In this document: one piece after another, positions 1 to 8,557 of the stretch | Position numbering within the stretch: the stretch's first letter is position 1 | Layout: each line of letters begins with the position of its first letter | NCBI GenBank assembly: GCA_964618455.1 | Contig: CAZUAQ010000041.1 | Location: forward strand, 1 to 52,341 | DNA from: CAZUAQ01 sp964618455 | Lineage (GTDB): Bacteria > Planctomycetota > Phycisphaerae > UBA1845 > PWPN01 | DNA length: 52,341 bases | Direction of reading: 5' to 3' | Notes under the pieces: model-generated | Database searches by the model: none | What the model was told of the DNA's origin: nothing | What the model saw: the letters and a program-made list of their open reading frames with translations, nothing else | Translations under genes and position numbers: made by a program

Positions 1-50
1 GTCAAGCAAAAAGAAGTGTGTTTACGAAAAACGCTGCGGACGGTAAACAG

Positions 51-1544
51 TTACCCCTGGATGGAACTGATGGTCCAACTCTCGGGAATGGTCAGATCGA
101 GGCGGAATACACCGGCTTTCTGGATATTGAATACGACGTTTTCATGCGCGGTGATACTTTCCGGCGTCAGCTGCAGTGCGATCAGTGAGTCGGTGGTGAT
201 GGCGGGCTGCACTTGTTCGACGCTGAGGGCGAGACTGTAGGGCAGCGTGGCGTAACGGTAGGCAAAGGTGCCCTTCTGCTGTTTCAGCCATTCGGGCAGA
301 TCGGTGGCATCCACCTGGATCACGTTCTCACGGGTGGCCACCTCGGCACGCAGGCCGACGCCCATCCCCACGACGATGACGCCCTGCTGCCTGCCGACAC
401 CGACGGCTTCGACGATGGGCAGCGTCACGTCGCCGGGATCTTCCGGCAAAAAGCGTTCGAGTTCCACGGTGACGCGCTGTGCTGCGGAGGCCGGCTCGAA
501 GAGCTGGACGTCGATGAGTTGCTGCTCGCCCTCCTGCTCGACGGTCCATTGGCGGATGTTCGCATCATGCACATTGGTGATCTTGTGATCGCCGGTCACC
601 TTGATCGTCAGGCGATTCAGTGTCGCGCGACTGATGGTGTAGAGCACGTGGGTTTGCGTGCGCATCACGCCCTCCTCGATGCGGACGTTCTGCTCAGTCT
701 TCACGCTGGCAAGCGCTTCGAGACCGGTAGCCCCTTCCGCCTTGGGTGTCCAGTGCAGCGTAACGCGCGGCGCGGCGCCGACGAATGCCTTCAGCACGGA
801 CGCGTCCTCGTCATCACTCTCCTCGGGCACCTCCGAAGCGGCGATGAGGGGTTCAATCCGGATCTTCGCACCGGATTCGGGAATGCGCACCATCCAGCGA
901 CTGACCGGGGTCTGCGGAGTGTCGAAAGAGACGCTGTTGCGACCCGGCGCCTTGGTGTAATTGCGGGCATAGACGAGGTGCAGCTTGATCTGCTCGGGGG
1001 CGTCGCCCTCCTTCTGGATGAGAAGCGCATGCCCGTGCTGGGCATCGAAGCGGACGCGCGCGGGCTCGTCGTCGATCGTCGCCTCGAGAAGCGCCGCCTC
1101 GCGCAATCCCAGAGGAACGACATGCCACCCTTCTTCGAGCAGTTCGATGCGCAGCGTGGCAGTCACACGGACCACTTCGTCCGCGACCTCGGCCTCATGC
1201 GAGGCCTCCTGAATCATGTGCTGCATCGGGGGAGCCGGGTCCTGCGGAGGACGCTGTGCCTCACGCGCCGCCTTCCAGAGTTCGTCGAACTCTTCGTAAG
1301 GCAGGAACACCCCTCGGCCCTGCTTTTCGAAGACTTCGCGCAGCTTGGTGTAAGGGATGTAGATGGACTGCTCGCGAATGACATTGCTTCCCCCTTTGGC
1401 CGGGGAATCCCCTGCCGGCGCGTCGGCCGGCGCCGTCGTCGGTTGCGCGCTCGCCCATGACCCCATGACCAATCCCATCCATCCCCATCCGACCAACATG
1501 ACCCAGTGCCGGAACGCGTGGTGCGCTGTAGTTGCTCGCGACAT
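51..1544 (-). CDS. Exported planctomycete-type protein, probably C-terminally truncated
   Basis: Predicted 497-aa exported protein of unknown function. The start at 1544 is chosen because it gives a basic N-terminus followed by a hydrophobic stretch (about residues 15-33) ending in Ala-Ser-Ala, typical of a signal peptide, and a purine-rich GGAAGAGGG lies just upstream; the open frame extends 52 codons further without protein-like character. After a Pro/Ala/Thr linker comes a recognisable segment with IYIPY, GRGVFLPYEEF and ELW, which I associate with long exported planctomycete proteins of unknown role; the rest looks like beta-rich domains. The frame ends at a TAA in the middle of what looks like a beta-domain (after TIPESW), only 50 bases from the window edge. 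I suspect truncation or a sequence-end artefact. It lies 298 bases downstream of the FtsK-type ATPase on the same strand, so membership of that cassette is possible but unproven. Confidence 0.7.
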   Translation of the reverse strand: MSRATTAHHAFRHWVMLVGWGWMGLVMGSWASAQPTTAPADAPAGDSPAKGGSNVIREQSIYIPYTKLREVFEKQGRGVFLPYEEFDELWKAAREAQRPPQDPAPPMQHMIQEASHEAEVADEVVRVTATLRIELLEEGWHVVPLGLREAALLEATIDDEPARVRFDAQHGHALLIQKEGDAPEQIKLHLVYARNYTKAPGRNSVSFDTPQTPVSRWMVRIPESGAKIRIEPLIAASEVPEESDDEDASVLKAFVGAAPRVTLHWTPKAEGATGLEALASVKTEQNVRIEEGVMRTQTHVLYTISRATLNRLTIKVTGDHKITNVHDANIRQWTVEQEGEQQLIDVQLFEPASAAQRVTVELERFLPEDPGDVTLPIVEAVGVGRQQGVIVVGMGVGLRAEVATRENVIQVDATDLPEWLKQQKGTFAYRYATLPYSLALSVEQVQPAITTDSLIALQLTPESITAHENVVFNIQKAGVFRLDLTIPESWTISSIQG

Positions 1545-1842
1545 GCAAATTGGCCCTCTTCCGGCCGCCGGGAGGCGGATGCGCGCGGAGGTACTCTCAC
1601 CGGCGCAGACATTCCCCGTCGGCCATACGCGTGGTCTTTGCGAAAACATGACTACGGTCGGTGACGCGTCGAGAGGTAACCCTACCCAAGTATTCGTCAC
1701 CGCTGGTTGCGATCGGGCGCGACAGGATCGGCGCCCGGAGTATTATGACGCAGAACAGGCGTCACGGTTCCGAGTTTTCCGTAAACGGGGTGTAACAAAT
1801 CGGAGGGGAGGACTTCGGCGAGATTCCGTCCGGAGGACAGCG

Positions 1843-4800
1843 CTACCGGGGTTCTGCTTGGGTACGCCCCGAGAAAAGTTGGTCCAGTCGGGCGAGGTAA
1901 GCCTCGTCCGGAAATGCGTAGGGGCGAAAACGCTCGAGGACGCCCTGCTCCTCGCTGTAGTAAAGGGCGCGATGGAAGCCGAGCTGGTTGGCGGCGGGGG
2001 AATCGATCAGGTTGGAGGAATCCGTGGCGGACATCTGGAAGAGCACGCGGTGATCGAACTCACGGAGGGTGGACCGGTCGAAGGTGCGCTCCAGCGTGGC
2101 GGGGGTGTCCGCCCAGAGGATCACATGGACGCCCAGCGGCGGCCCTTCGCGCAGAATCTCGGCCAGGAGCTTGTCCGGAGCAGGCGGCTTGTCCTCGTCG
2201 GAGGTCGAGAAGCTGAAATCGTCTTCGCTCCGGCGAAGCATGCGGTAGCGCTGAATCGCCTGAATGAAGAGGAAGATACCGGGGGCGTTGTAGGCATCGT
2301 CGTCGCGGCGGCGTCGGACCTCCTCGGCCAGTTCCGCGAGCGTGGCGTCGACGTCGCGCCATCCGGCGAGCGTGGCGGCCTGAGGCAAATGCGTCGTCAG
2401 CTTCTCAAGCCATCCGGCCGACGGTGAATCGGCAGGCGTTCCGTCAAGCACGATGAATCGCAAGGATTCCTGCCCCTGCGCCGCCAGCGAGATCATGCTC
2501 GATGCCATCATGGCCAAGGCGGCATCGTCGCGCTGACCGACCATCATGACGTTGGCGCCGCCCTGCCGCCGCAGCAGTGCGTGGGTCGGATCCTTGATCG
2601 CCACCGCATCGCCGAACCAGAGGCGCACTGCCGTCGGCTTCTCAACCGGGGCTTCCAGGGCGCGCTGAAGGCGGCGATTCTCCTCGATGCGGGCGGGAAC
2701 GTTGCCTTCGAAGACGATCATCGGCTCGTCGTGGAGAACCTGCTCATGGGTCGCCTCGTGACTCCGCCGGAGGTAGTGATCGCGCGTGGCATCGGGCAGC
2801 CAGGAGGTCTGGAACGGGGAGTTCCCTTCGATGAGACCCCCGGCGTCGTTGTAGATGGCTTCGCCCGGCCGGGAGAGCAGACGCGCGGCGGCATTGTCGT
2901 CGTCGAAGATCAGCATGGAGTCGGCCTCGGAGCATTGCAGGGCGACGCGCACCGCCATCTGGCCGATGGTGCTTCGCGGGAGCCCGCCCGCGCCGCCGAG
3001 CGTCTGCGACCCCAATATGACGTGAATGCCGAAGGCACGTCCCTGACGCACGAGGCGGTCCAGCAGAATGGCGGCGTCCTGGGCGAGCTTGTCATCCTCG
3101 CTGAAGAAGATCTGGAACTCGTCGACGATCAGCAGGGTGCGCGGCATCTGTTCGCCGGTGGCGTTGCGATATCCGGCGAGATCCTGCACGTCGTGCCTGC
3201 GGAAGAGCTGCCCGCGGCGTTCCATCTCTTCATCGATGCGTTGCAGGACGCTCAAGCCGAACTCGCGATCGCTTTCAATCGCCACCGCGCGGGCATGGGG
3301 CAGCTTGTTCGTGACGTACGTCTTGAACTCGACGCCCTTCTTGAAGTCGACCAGGTAGAACTCGACCTCGTCAGGCCGATACCAGAGCGCCAGGTTGGTG
3401 ACCATCACGTGGAGCAGCGTCGACTTACCGGAGCCGGTCTTACCGGCAATGAGCGCGTGCTGCGACATGCCGCGTCCGAGGCTGAAGTACTGCAGGCGGG
3501 TGGCGCCGGTGCGTCCGACGGGGACGCGGATCTCCTCGCGCGTGTCGCCGGTCCAGGCTTTGTCGTCCGGTGGGACGATCGTTTCGAACGGGACTTCGAC
3601 GCGTTTGGATTCCTTGGCCGCCTTGCCGACGACATGCATCAGTCGCGTCACTTGTTCCTCGTCCGGGGGCGCTTCGAGCGTGATCGGGAAGTCGCGAAAG
3701 ACCTCCGCCCGCCAGACGAAGTTCTCGCCGTCGTGCTGGCGGAGATGCACGCTCTGGGCTTCGACGTCGGAGATGTCGAGACCGGGCGGAAGCTCCATCT
3801 TCATATCGTGCGCAATGAGCGTGAACACGCCGCAGCGCGCGCCGCTGGCCACGATGCTGCCGAGTCGCCTGGCGGATTCCTCGCTGAAGTTGGCGGGGTA
3901 GTTGGCGATGACCAGGAAGCGATAGGGCTCGGCCAGTTCGCCTGCCTGTTCGTTGTAGGCGTCGATCGTATCGAACTCGTTGCGGAGGTACTTCTGGATC
4001 ACGTTCTCCATGTGGGCGGTGAGATCGACGAGGCGCTGCTCGATGTGGGCGGTCTCGGTCCAGATGCGATTGCTGACCAGGGCTTCGTCGTGATCGGCGA
4101 GGTGCATGAACCCGGCGAAATTCTCGCCAAGGCCGACCGGATCGATGATGGTGAACTGGGCGCGTCCGGCGGGCAACGTGGTGAGCAGGCGCGTTATGAG
4201 TCCCTGGAGCATGCGGATCGCGCGGCGGCGCCCGGCGGCGTCATGCGATTGAATCAGCAGCGAGCCGCGTTGCGGAAAGACGAGCGTGGCGGGCATGTGA
4301 ATGATCGCTCGGTCGTTGTCATCAAATCCGCCGAGACGGCGCGCTCCCGGTGCCCATTCGCGCGTATCCACATGTAGCGATGCAAAACGCACGGGCGCGC
4401 GGTGCGTGGCTGTGGGTGTCCAGGTGGTCCAGCGATCCTCTCTCCATGATGCGAATACCTCGCGGTTCCACGCTTCCGATTCCTGGGCGACCGCGCGGAT
4501 CCGATCGAGCCGTTCCTGCCAGCGCGAAGCAAGTTCGTCCCGCGCCGCCTGCTGTTCGCGATCGAGTTCGGCTTTCGCGGACTCGTGCCAATGCCGAGCC
4601 CATTGGCGGTATCGGGTGTAACGCTGTTCCAGCGTCGGCAAGCGCCCTTTCTGTCCCGCTTCGATCTGCTCGACGGCCTGGGATCGCCGGCTGGCGACTT
4701 CTTTCGACAAGGATTGATACGCCTGGTCGATTTTCCCGAGTGTCTCTTCCCGCCGTCGACCCAGGTCCGCCATCAGCGTCTCGAATGACGCTTTGGCTTT

Positions 4801-5862
4801 GCCGACGTCGAGATCGCGCCGCTCGGAGATCTCGGCTTCGCGCTGATGGATGCGGTGCTTTTCCTGGTCGAACCACGCGTCCACGGCGGCGGTTGCTTCA
4901 TCCAGGGCCACGCGCAGCGGTCCGGCCTGCTCGCGCACCTGGCGCCGTGAGCGTGACTTGAGCAGCATGCCCACACCGATCATCAGCACTGCGGTCAGAG
5001 CAGCAGCGACCGGGCCGGTCACGGAAAACGGAGGCAGATTCGGCAGTTGGAGTTGGCTTGCACCCCATGCGGCGCCGACCGCCATGGCGCAGCCCACGAA
5101 CAGCACCAGCCAATGCCGCCCCCCGACGAATAACCTCGGCAGACGCAGCGCTTCGAAGGCGAAGACCCCCTGCTCGGCCTCAGCGTAGGCGGATTCGAAG
5201 CGCTCGTTCGCATCCTGCGTTTCGTCCCGGGTCGAGCCTTCCGGCAATTCGGTCGCGCCGATGGGCGTGTACCGGTAGGCCTCGAACAGCCATTCCGCTT
5301 GCTCGCGCAACGATTGCACCTGCTGTCGGCGAGCAGGGACTCTCTTTTTCAAGACCTCGTATTCTTTCTTGAGCCGCTCCCGGGCGGCATCGGCGACACT
5401 TTCGGCCAGCCAGCTTTCGTGATCGAGTTTCCTGCGGGCCTCGCGCGCCGTCTGCTCGATCTCCTGTTTCAGTTGCGCCTTGAGTGTCTTCGTTTTGCTT
5501 TCGAGGGTACTGGTGTCCGAGGTGGAGACGCTTTCGATCTGCCGCATCAGGTGTTCGAATTCACTGCGGGCGGAATCGGATTGACGGCGGTAACGCGATT
5601 CGACTTTTTCCTGGAAGGCGGCATAGCGCGACTCGAGCTTCCTGTAAGCTTTTTCGAAACGGCGATCGATCCCGGCTTCGGCTTCGTGCGCCTCGCGCTC
5701 GCTCAAGACCAGCGCGTCCTCCAGCGCGCGTCTTTGCCGAGGCAAGGGATCGACCGAAGGATCGTCGGGAAGCACCCGGGGCGCCTGAGGATCACCGGAA
5801 CTGCTCGTCAAGGTCGTCGCTCCTGGTGGTAGACTTGATTCATCATGTTGTTCCCTATTCAC
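1843..5862 (-). CDS. EssC/EccC-like membrane ATPase with three FtsK-type domains
   Basis: Membrane-anchored motor ATPase, 1339 aa. Residues 42-240 are charged and helical (coiled coil); two membrane spans follow at about 251-268 and 284-302; a second coiled coil runs to about 460. Three FtsK/SpoIIIE-like modules come next. Module 1 (about 530-700) keeps the fold pattern but has QSHDAAGR in place of a P-loop. Module 2 is intact, with Walker A GKTGSGKST at 807-815 and Walker B LLIVDEF at 910-916. Module 3 (about 1085-1339) has VGQRDDAA instead of a P-loop. Three tandem ATPase modules after a two-span anchor is the architecture of EssC/EccC, the motor of type VII (ESX) secretion, rather than of the DNA translocase FtsK. 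The start is GTG, overlapping the upstream gene by 8 bases, and no in-frame ATG follows nearby. It is the last gene of the WXG100 cassette. Confidence 0.88.
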   Translation of the reverse strand: MNREQHDESSLPPGATTLTSSSGDPQAPRVLPDDPSVDPLPRQRRALEDALVLSEREAHEAEAGIDRRFEKAYRKLESRYAAFQEKVESRYRRQSDSARSEFEHLMRQIESVSTSDTSTLESKTKTLKAQLKQEIEQTAREARRKLDHESWLAESVADAARERLKKEYEVLKKRVPARRQQVQSLREQAEWLFEAYRYTPIGATELPEGSTRDETQDANERFESAYAEAEQGVFAFEALRLPRLFVGGRHWLVLFVGCAMAVGAAWGASQLQLPNLPPFSVTGPVAAALTAVLMIGVGMLLKSRSRRQVREQAGPLRVALDEATAAVDAWFDQEKHRIHQREAEISERRDLDVGKAKASFETLMADLGRRREETLGKIDQAYQSLSKEVASRRSQAVEQIEAGQKGRLPTLEQRYTRYRQWARHWHESAKAELDREQQAARDELASRWQERLDRIRAVAQESEAWNREVFASWREDRWTTWTPTATHRAPVRFASLHVDTREWAPGARRLGGFDDNDRAIIHMPATLVFPQRGSLLIQSHDAAGRRRAIRMLQGLITRLLTTLPAGRAQFTIIDPVGLGENFAGFMHLADHDEALVSNRIWTETAHIEQRLVDLTAHMENVIQKYLRNEFDTIDAYNEQAGELAEPYRFLVIANYPANFSEESARRLGSIVASGARCGVFTLIAHDMKMELPPGLDISDVEAQSVHLRQHDGENFVWRAEVFRDFPITLEAPPDEEQVTRLMHVVGKAAKESKRVEVPFETIVPPDDKAWTGDTREEIRVPVGRTGATRLQYFSLGRGMSQHALIAGKTGSGKSTLLHVMVTNLALWYRPDEVEFYLVDFKKGVEFKTYVTNKLPHARAVAIESDREFGLSVLQRIDEEMERRGQLFRRHDVQDLAGYRNATGEQMPRTLLIVDEFQIFFSEDDKLAQDAAILLDRLVRQGRAFGIHVILGSQTLGGAGGLPRSTIGQMAVRVALQCSEADSMLIFDDDNAAARLLSRPGEAIYNDAGGLIEGNSPFQTSWLPDATRDHYLRRSHEATHEQVLHDEPMIVFEGNVPARIEENRRLQRALEAPVEKPTAVRLWFGDAVAIKDPTHALLRRQGGANVMMVGQRDDAALAMMASSMISLAAQGQESLRFIVLDGTPADSPSAGWLEKLTTHLPQAATLAGWRDVDATLAELAEEVRRRRDDDAYNAPGIFLFIQAIQRYRMLRRSEDDFSFSTSDEDKPPAPDKLLAEILREGPPLGVHVILWADTPATLERTFDRSTLREFDHRVLFQMSATDSSNLIDSPAANQLGFHRALYYSEEQGVLERFRPYAFPDEAYLARLDQLFSGRTQAEPR

Positions 5863-6067
5863 AATCGCGCCGCGCCTGGTTCACGACAGCATCCATGTGC
5901 CCCATGGCTTCCACCGCCGATCGCAGCTTGGCGAGAATCGGCTCGAGGTGTTCCTTCTCGAACCGCCGGCTGACCTCATCGCGCCAGTAACGATTGACCT
6001 CCCGCCACTCGGACGTCAAGTCGCGTGCGGCGCGTTTGAGCTTGGCATGTCCCGATCCGACACTCAT
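5855..6067 (-). CDS. Small helical W-containing protein, possible second WXG100-like partner
   Basis: A 70-aa, highly charged, all-helical protein without signal peptide or membrane span. It carries EWREVNRYW followed by RRFEKEHLEPI, so tryptophans precede a charged helix with a conserved-looking Phe, reminiscent of one half of a WXG100 hairpin; it is shorter than the usual 90-100 aa and lacks a strict W-x-G. Its ATG overlaps the stop of the upstream coiled-coil gene as ATGA, and its own stop overlaps the GTG of the ATPase gene, so the three are almost certainly translated together. Role as substrate, chaperone or adaptor of the FtsK-type motor is inferred from context only. Confidence 0.72.
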   Translation of the reverse strand: MSVGSGHAKLKRAARDLTSEWREVNRYWRDEVSRRFEKEHLEPILAKLRSAVEAMGHMDAVVNQARRDCE

Positions 6068-6681
6068 GTTCCCGTGCCTCGCTCGTCGTTGTCATGGCTC
6101 TCGTCCGCCGCCTCTTCCGGCATCTCTTCCGGCCTTCGCATGTCGCTCTCGCCGGCGGCCATGCCCTCTACACGTTCATCGGCGGGCGGGGCCACACGAG
6201 TGTAATCCTCGAGGGAATCCAGCATGCGGTCGAGAGTGGCCACGGCGCGGGGGATGTCGCTGTCCACGGCCTGAGACGCGCCCTTGGCCTGCCCCTTGTA
6301 GTTGAAGTACTCCTGCTCGAGCCGGACGATCCAGGACTTCACCTTGACCTGTTTGTCCCGCGCTTCTTCGAGGGCGCGCTCGGCCTGAGCCAGCGCCTTG
6401 CGTTCGTCCACGAAGGATTGCCGCCCTGCCAGGGGACCTTTTTGAAGTTGGGCGCGCTTCAGCGCCAGCTTCGCCTCGTGGACCTTCGCTTCACGCTTGC
6501 GGACCTGGGCTTTCCAGTAGGCGGTCTGATCCTGCTTGAGCCAGATGTCGGTGGATTGAATCTCCGCCTCGGCCTCGGCAGTGCCCTTGTCGATCAGTCC
6601 AGCCAGGCGGATGAGCACCGCGCGAAACCGCTTGATCGCTTCGAAGGAATCGACTCGGGCCGGGCCACTGCTCATCATCAC
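6064..6681 (-). CDS. Coiled-coil protein of the WXG100/FtsK cassette
   Basis: A 205-aa soluble protein with long amphipathic, Glu/Lys/Arg/Ala-rich helices over residues 10-150 and an acidic, probably disordered tail (about 160-205) rich in Glu, Asp and Pro. It has no signal peptide or membrane span and no family I can name. Start choice is uncertain among GTG 6681, ATG 6678 and ATG 6675; a GGAAG placed five bases before the last favours 6675. It sits 24 bases after the WXG100-like gene and overlaps the next gene by ATGA. By position and shape it could be a structural adaptor or chaperone for the small helical partners or for the coiled-coil arm of the ATPase; that is inference. Confidence 0.75.
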   Translation of the reverse strand: MMMSSGPARVDSFEAIKRFRAVLIRLAGLIDKGTAEAEAEIQSTDIWLKQDQTAYWKAQVRKREAKVHEAKLALKRAQLQKGPLAGRQSFVDERKALAQAERALEEARDKQVKVKSWIVRLEQEYFNYKGQAKGASQAVDSDIPRAVATLDRMLDSLEDYTRVAPPADERVEGMAAGESDMRRPEEMPEEAADESHDNDERGTGT

Positions 6682-6705
6682 TTCCGGAGGGTTCAGGGAA
6701 TGCCG

Positions 6706-6978
6706 TCAACGCTGCTGGAGGTAATCCTCAATGTGCGCTGCCTTCTTGGAGAGGAACATCACGTGGCGTTCCGACAGATCGACGAAGCGCGTGAGGGATT
6801 TCATGGCCTGCTCGAATTCCTCGGCAAACTTTCGCTGCTCCTGGTCGCGCCAGTTTTTTTCCAGCGCCATCATCCGCGCGTGAAGGCCGGACATCAGGCC
6901 CTGGAGCTCCGTGTTGAAACGCTTGAGATCCTTGGCGAAGCGCCGCAGGTCGGCGGGGTCCACATGAGCCTTGGCCAT
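6706..6978 (-). CDS. WXG100-family-like secretion substrate
   Basis: A 90-aa helix-turn-helix-sized protein. Helix one leads to LEKNWRDQEQRKFAEEF, where the W-R-D turn and the Phe eight residues later match the spacing of the WXG motif and its following conserved aromatic in ESAT-6/WXG100 proteins; the Gly is replaced by Asp. Length, lack of signal peptide and predicted two-helix hairpin fit the family. The ATG at 6978 is preferred over an upstream TTG because GGAGG lies five bases before it. First gene of a four-gene minus-strand cassette ending in the EssC-like ATPase, the expected partner of WXG100 substrates. I am confident of the gene and moderately confident of the family. Confidence 0.8.
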   Translation of the reverse strand: MAKAHVDPADLRRFAKDLKRFNTELQGLMSGLHARMMALEKNWRDQEQRKFAEEFEQAMKSLTRFVDLSERHVMFLSKKAAHIEDYLQQR

Positions 6979-7219
6979 CAAGTCCTCCCTGGCGGTTCAA
7001 CCCGGTCGCCCATCGTATCTTCGCCCCCTTCGCACTGCGCATCGTACCTCTCCGTATTCTACCCCTTCAAGGCGTGATTTTCCGCGCGAAGTCGGGATTT
7101 CCCGATTCACGGCACCTTGTGAACGGCCTTGACGCAACTCGGGTATCGTTCCCAGCGACATCCGTTACAATGCTTGCTGGTTAGGACTCCCTCACGACGA
7201 ATTCAGGAAGCGTCCACTC

Positions 7220-8527
7220 ATGCTCCATCCTCCCCGTCTCCCCCGCCCCTACCGACGTGTCTTTGTCACCGGCTGGATATTGCTGTCCCTGGTTGCCTCC
7301 ATCGGTTGCGAGGCCTCACCGCGACACCTTTCCGGTTGGATTCCCGAGGGGCTTCCGATGGAGTCCCCCGCCCCGGTGGCGGTACCGATCCCGGAGGCCT
7401 GGAAAGCCGAGATGCCCGATGAACCTGGCGCGGGCGTTCGTATTCTGCTCCGGACCACATCCGGGATCCGCGAAGTCTCCGCCCAGTTCGAGCCGGCGGA
7501 TACGCATGCGGGCACACCGGATCGACTCTGGTTTCTTTTTCGCGCCACGCGCGAGAATATCGGCAAGCCGATCCAACTTGCGCTTCCACCCATGCTCGCG
7601 GAGAAGACACCGGCCTATGCATCGCGTTACGAAGCGCCGCGGCTGGAAATCCGCAGTCCTGACGGCGAGCCCATTCTCGGGTATCACCACGGCAAACCGA
7701 TCATGGAGCGGCACTACCCGCTGAATGATTTCATTCACCCCCTCATCGGTCTGGACGGCGAGGTGCTCACGGCGCGAAGCCCCGGCGATCACATTCATCA
7801 TCGCGGGATCTTCTGGGCATGGGTGCGACACGAAATCGACGGGGCGAACATCGGGGACTGGTGGCATCCAACGAACATCCACGCCGAGGCGCGCGACATT
7901 CAGCATGCCGACGGCCCGGTTTTTGCGACCTTCTCCGCGCGGCACGACTGGATCCATACGCCGAAAGAGGGTGAGGACAAAGGCAAGCCGCTCCCGTTCG
8001 TGGCCGAGCATGTGGTCTGCCGCGTGTTCCAGACGTTGCCCGAGGGGCGGGCCGTGGATGTGGACCTGTCGCTGCGCGGACTTGTACCGAACGTGCGTAT
8101 CGGCGGAACGCTGGCCAAGGACAAGGGCTACGGCGGTATGACGATTCGCTTCGCTGCCGCCGATGACGCGCTGATCACGTCCGACAGCCGCATCATCCGC
8201 GAGAAGAGCCTGAACCAGGTGCGTGCAAGCTGGATCGACTGGACGGGCCATTTCCACGACAAGGAAGGCAAGCCCGCCAAACAACGAAGCGGCGCGGCGC
8301 TGATGACCTCCGCGGATCATCCCGACCATCCCCCCCTGTGGATCACCCGTTACTACGGACCGATCAACGTGTCCTGGCCCGGCATGGAGATGGTCGACGT
8401 GCCCGCCGACAAGCCAATCCATCTGCGTTACCGGATCTGGGTGCATCGCGGCGACGCGCTGGGCGGAAACGTGGAAGCGCACTACCGCGCTTACGTCGCC
8501 GACTGGAAATGGTCGGACGGATCCTGA
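7220..8527 (+). CDS. DUF6807 (PmoA-like) family lipoprotein
   Basis: A 435-aa exported protein with a lipoprotein-type signal (hydrophobic 16-29, then ASIGC with Cys30). The body contains the hallmark GDHIHHRGIFWAW block and the later region ending VHRGDALGG, which I recognise as the DUF6807 family (also labelled methane oxygenase PmoA-like, although no link to methane oxidation is established for these proteins). Members are common in planctomycete and Bacteroidetes glycan loci, often next to glycoside hydrolases. The start ATG at 7220 has an AGGAAG nine bases upstream. It is 30 bases upstream of the GH38 gene and surely co-transcribed, so a role in sugar or sugar-derivative processing at the cell surface is plausible. 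Enzymatic activity unknown. Confidence 0.85.
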   Translation: MLHPPRLPRPYRRVFVTGWILLSLVASIGCEASPRHLSGWIPEGLPMESPAPVAVPIPEAWKAEMPDEPGAGVRILLRTTSGIREVSAQFEPADTHAGTPDRLWFLFRATRENIGKPIQLALPPMLAEKTPAYASRYEAPRLEIRSPDGEPILGYHHGKPIMERHYPLNDFIHPLIGLDGEVLTARSPGDHIHHRGIFWAWVRHEIDGANIGDWWHPTNIHAEARDIQHADGPVFATFSARHDWIHTPKEGEDKGKPLPFVAEHVVCRVFQTLPEGRAVDVDLSLRGLVPNVRIGGTLAKDKGYGGMTIRFAAADDALITSDSRIIREKSLNQVRASWIDWTGHFHDKEGKPAKQRSGAALMTSADHPDHPPLWITRYYGPINVSWPGMEMVDVPADKPIHLRYRIWVHRGDALGGNVEAHYRAYVADWKWSDGS

Positions 8528-8557
8528 ATTTCGAAACCCACCAAGGAGTTGTTCACC

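Noticed and set aside
2581..4377. Long open frame antisense to the FtsK-type ATPase gene
   Set aside because: It mirrors a clear motor ATPase on the other strand. Its protein is Val/Leu/Glu/Gly-biased with no motif; such frames are common in GC-rich coding DNA.
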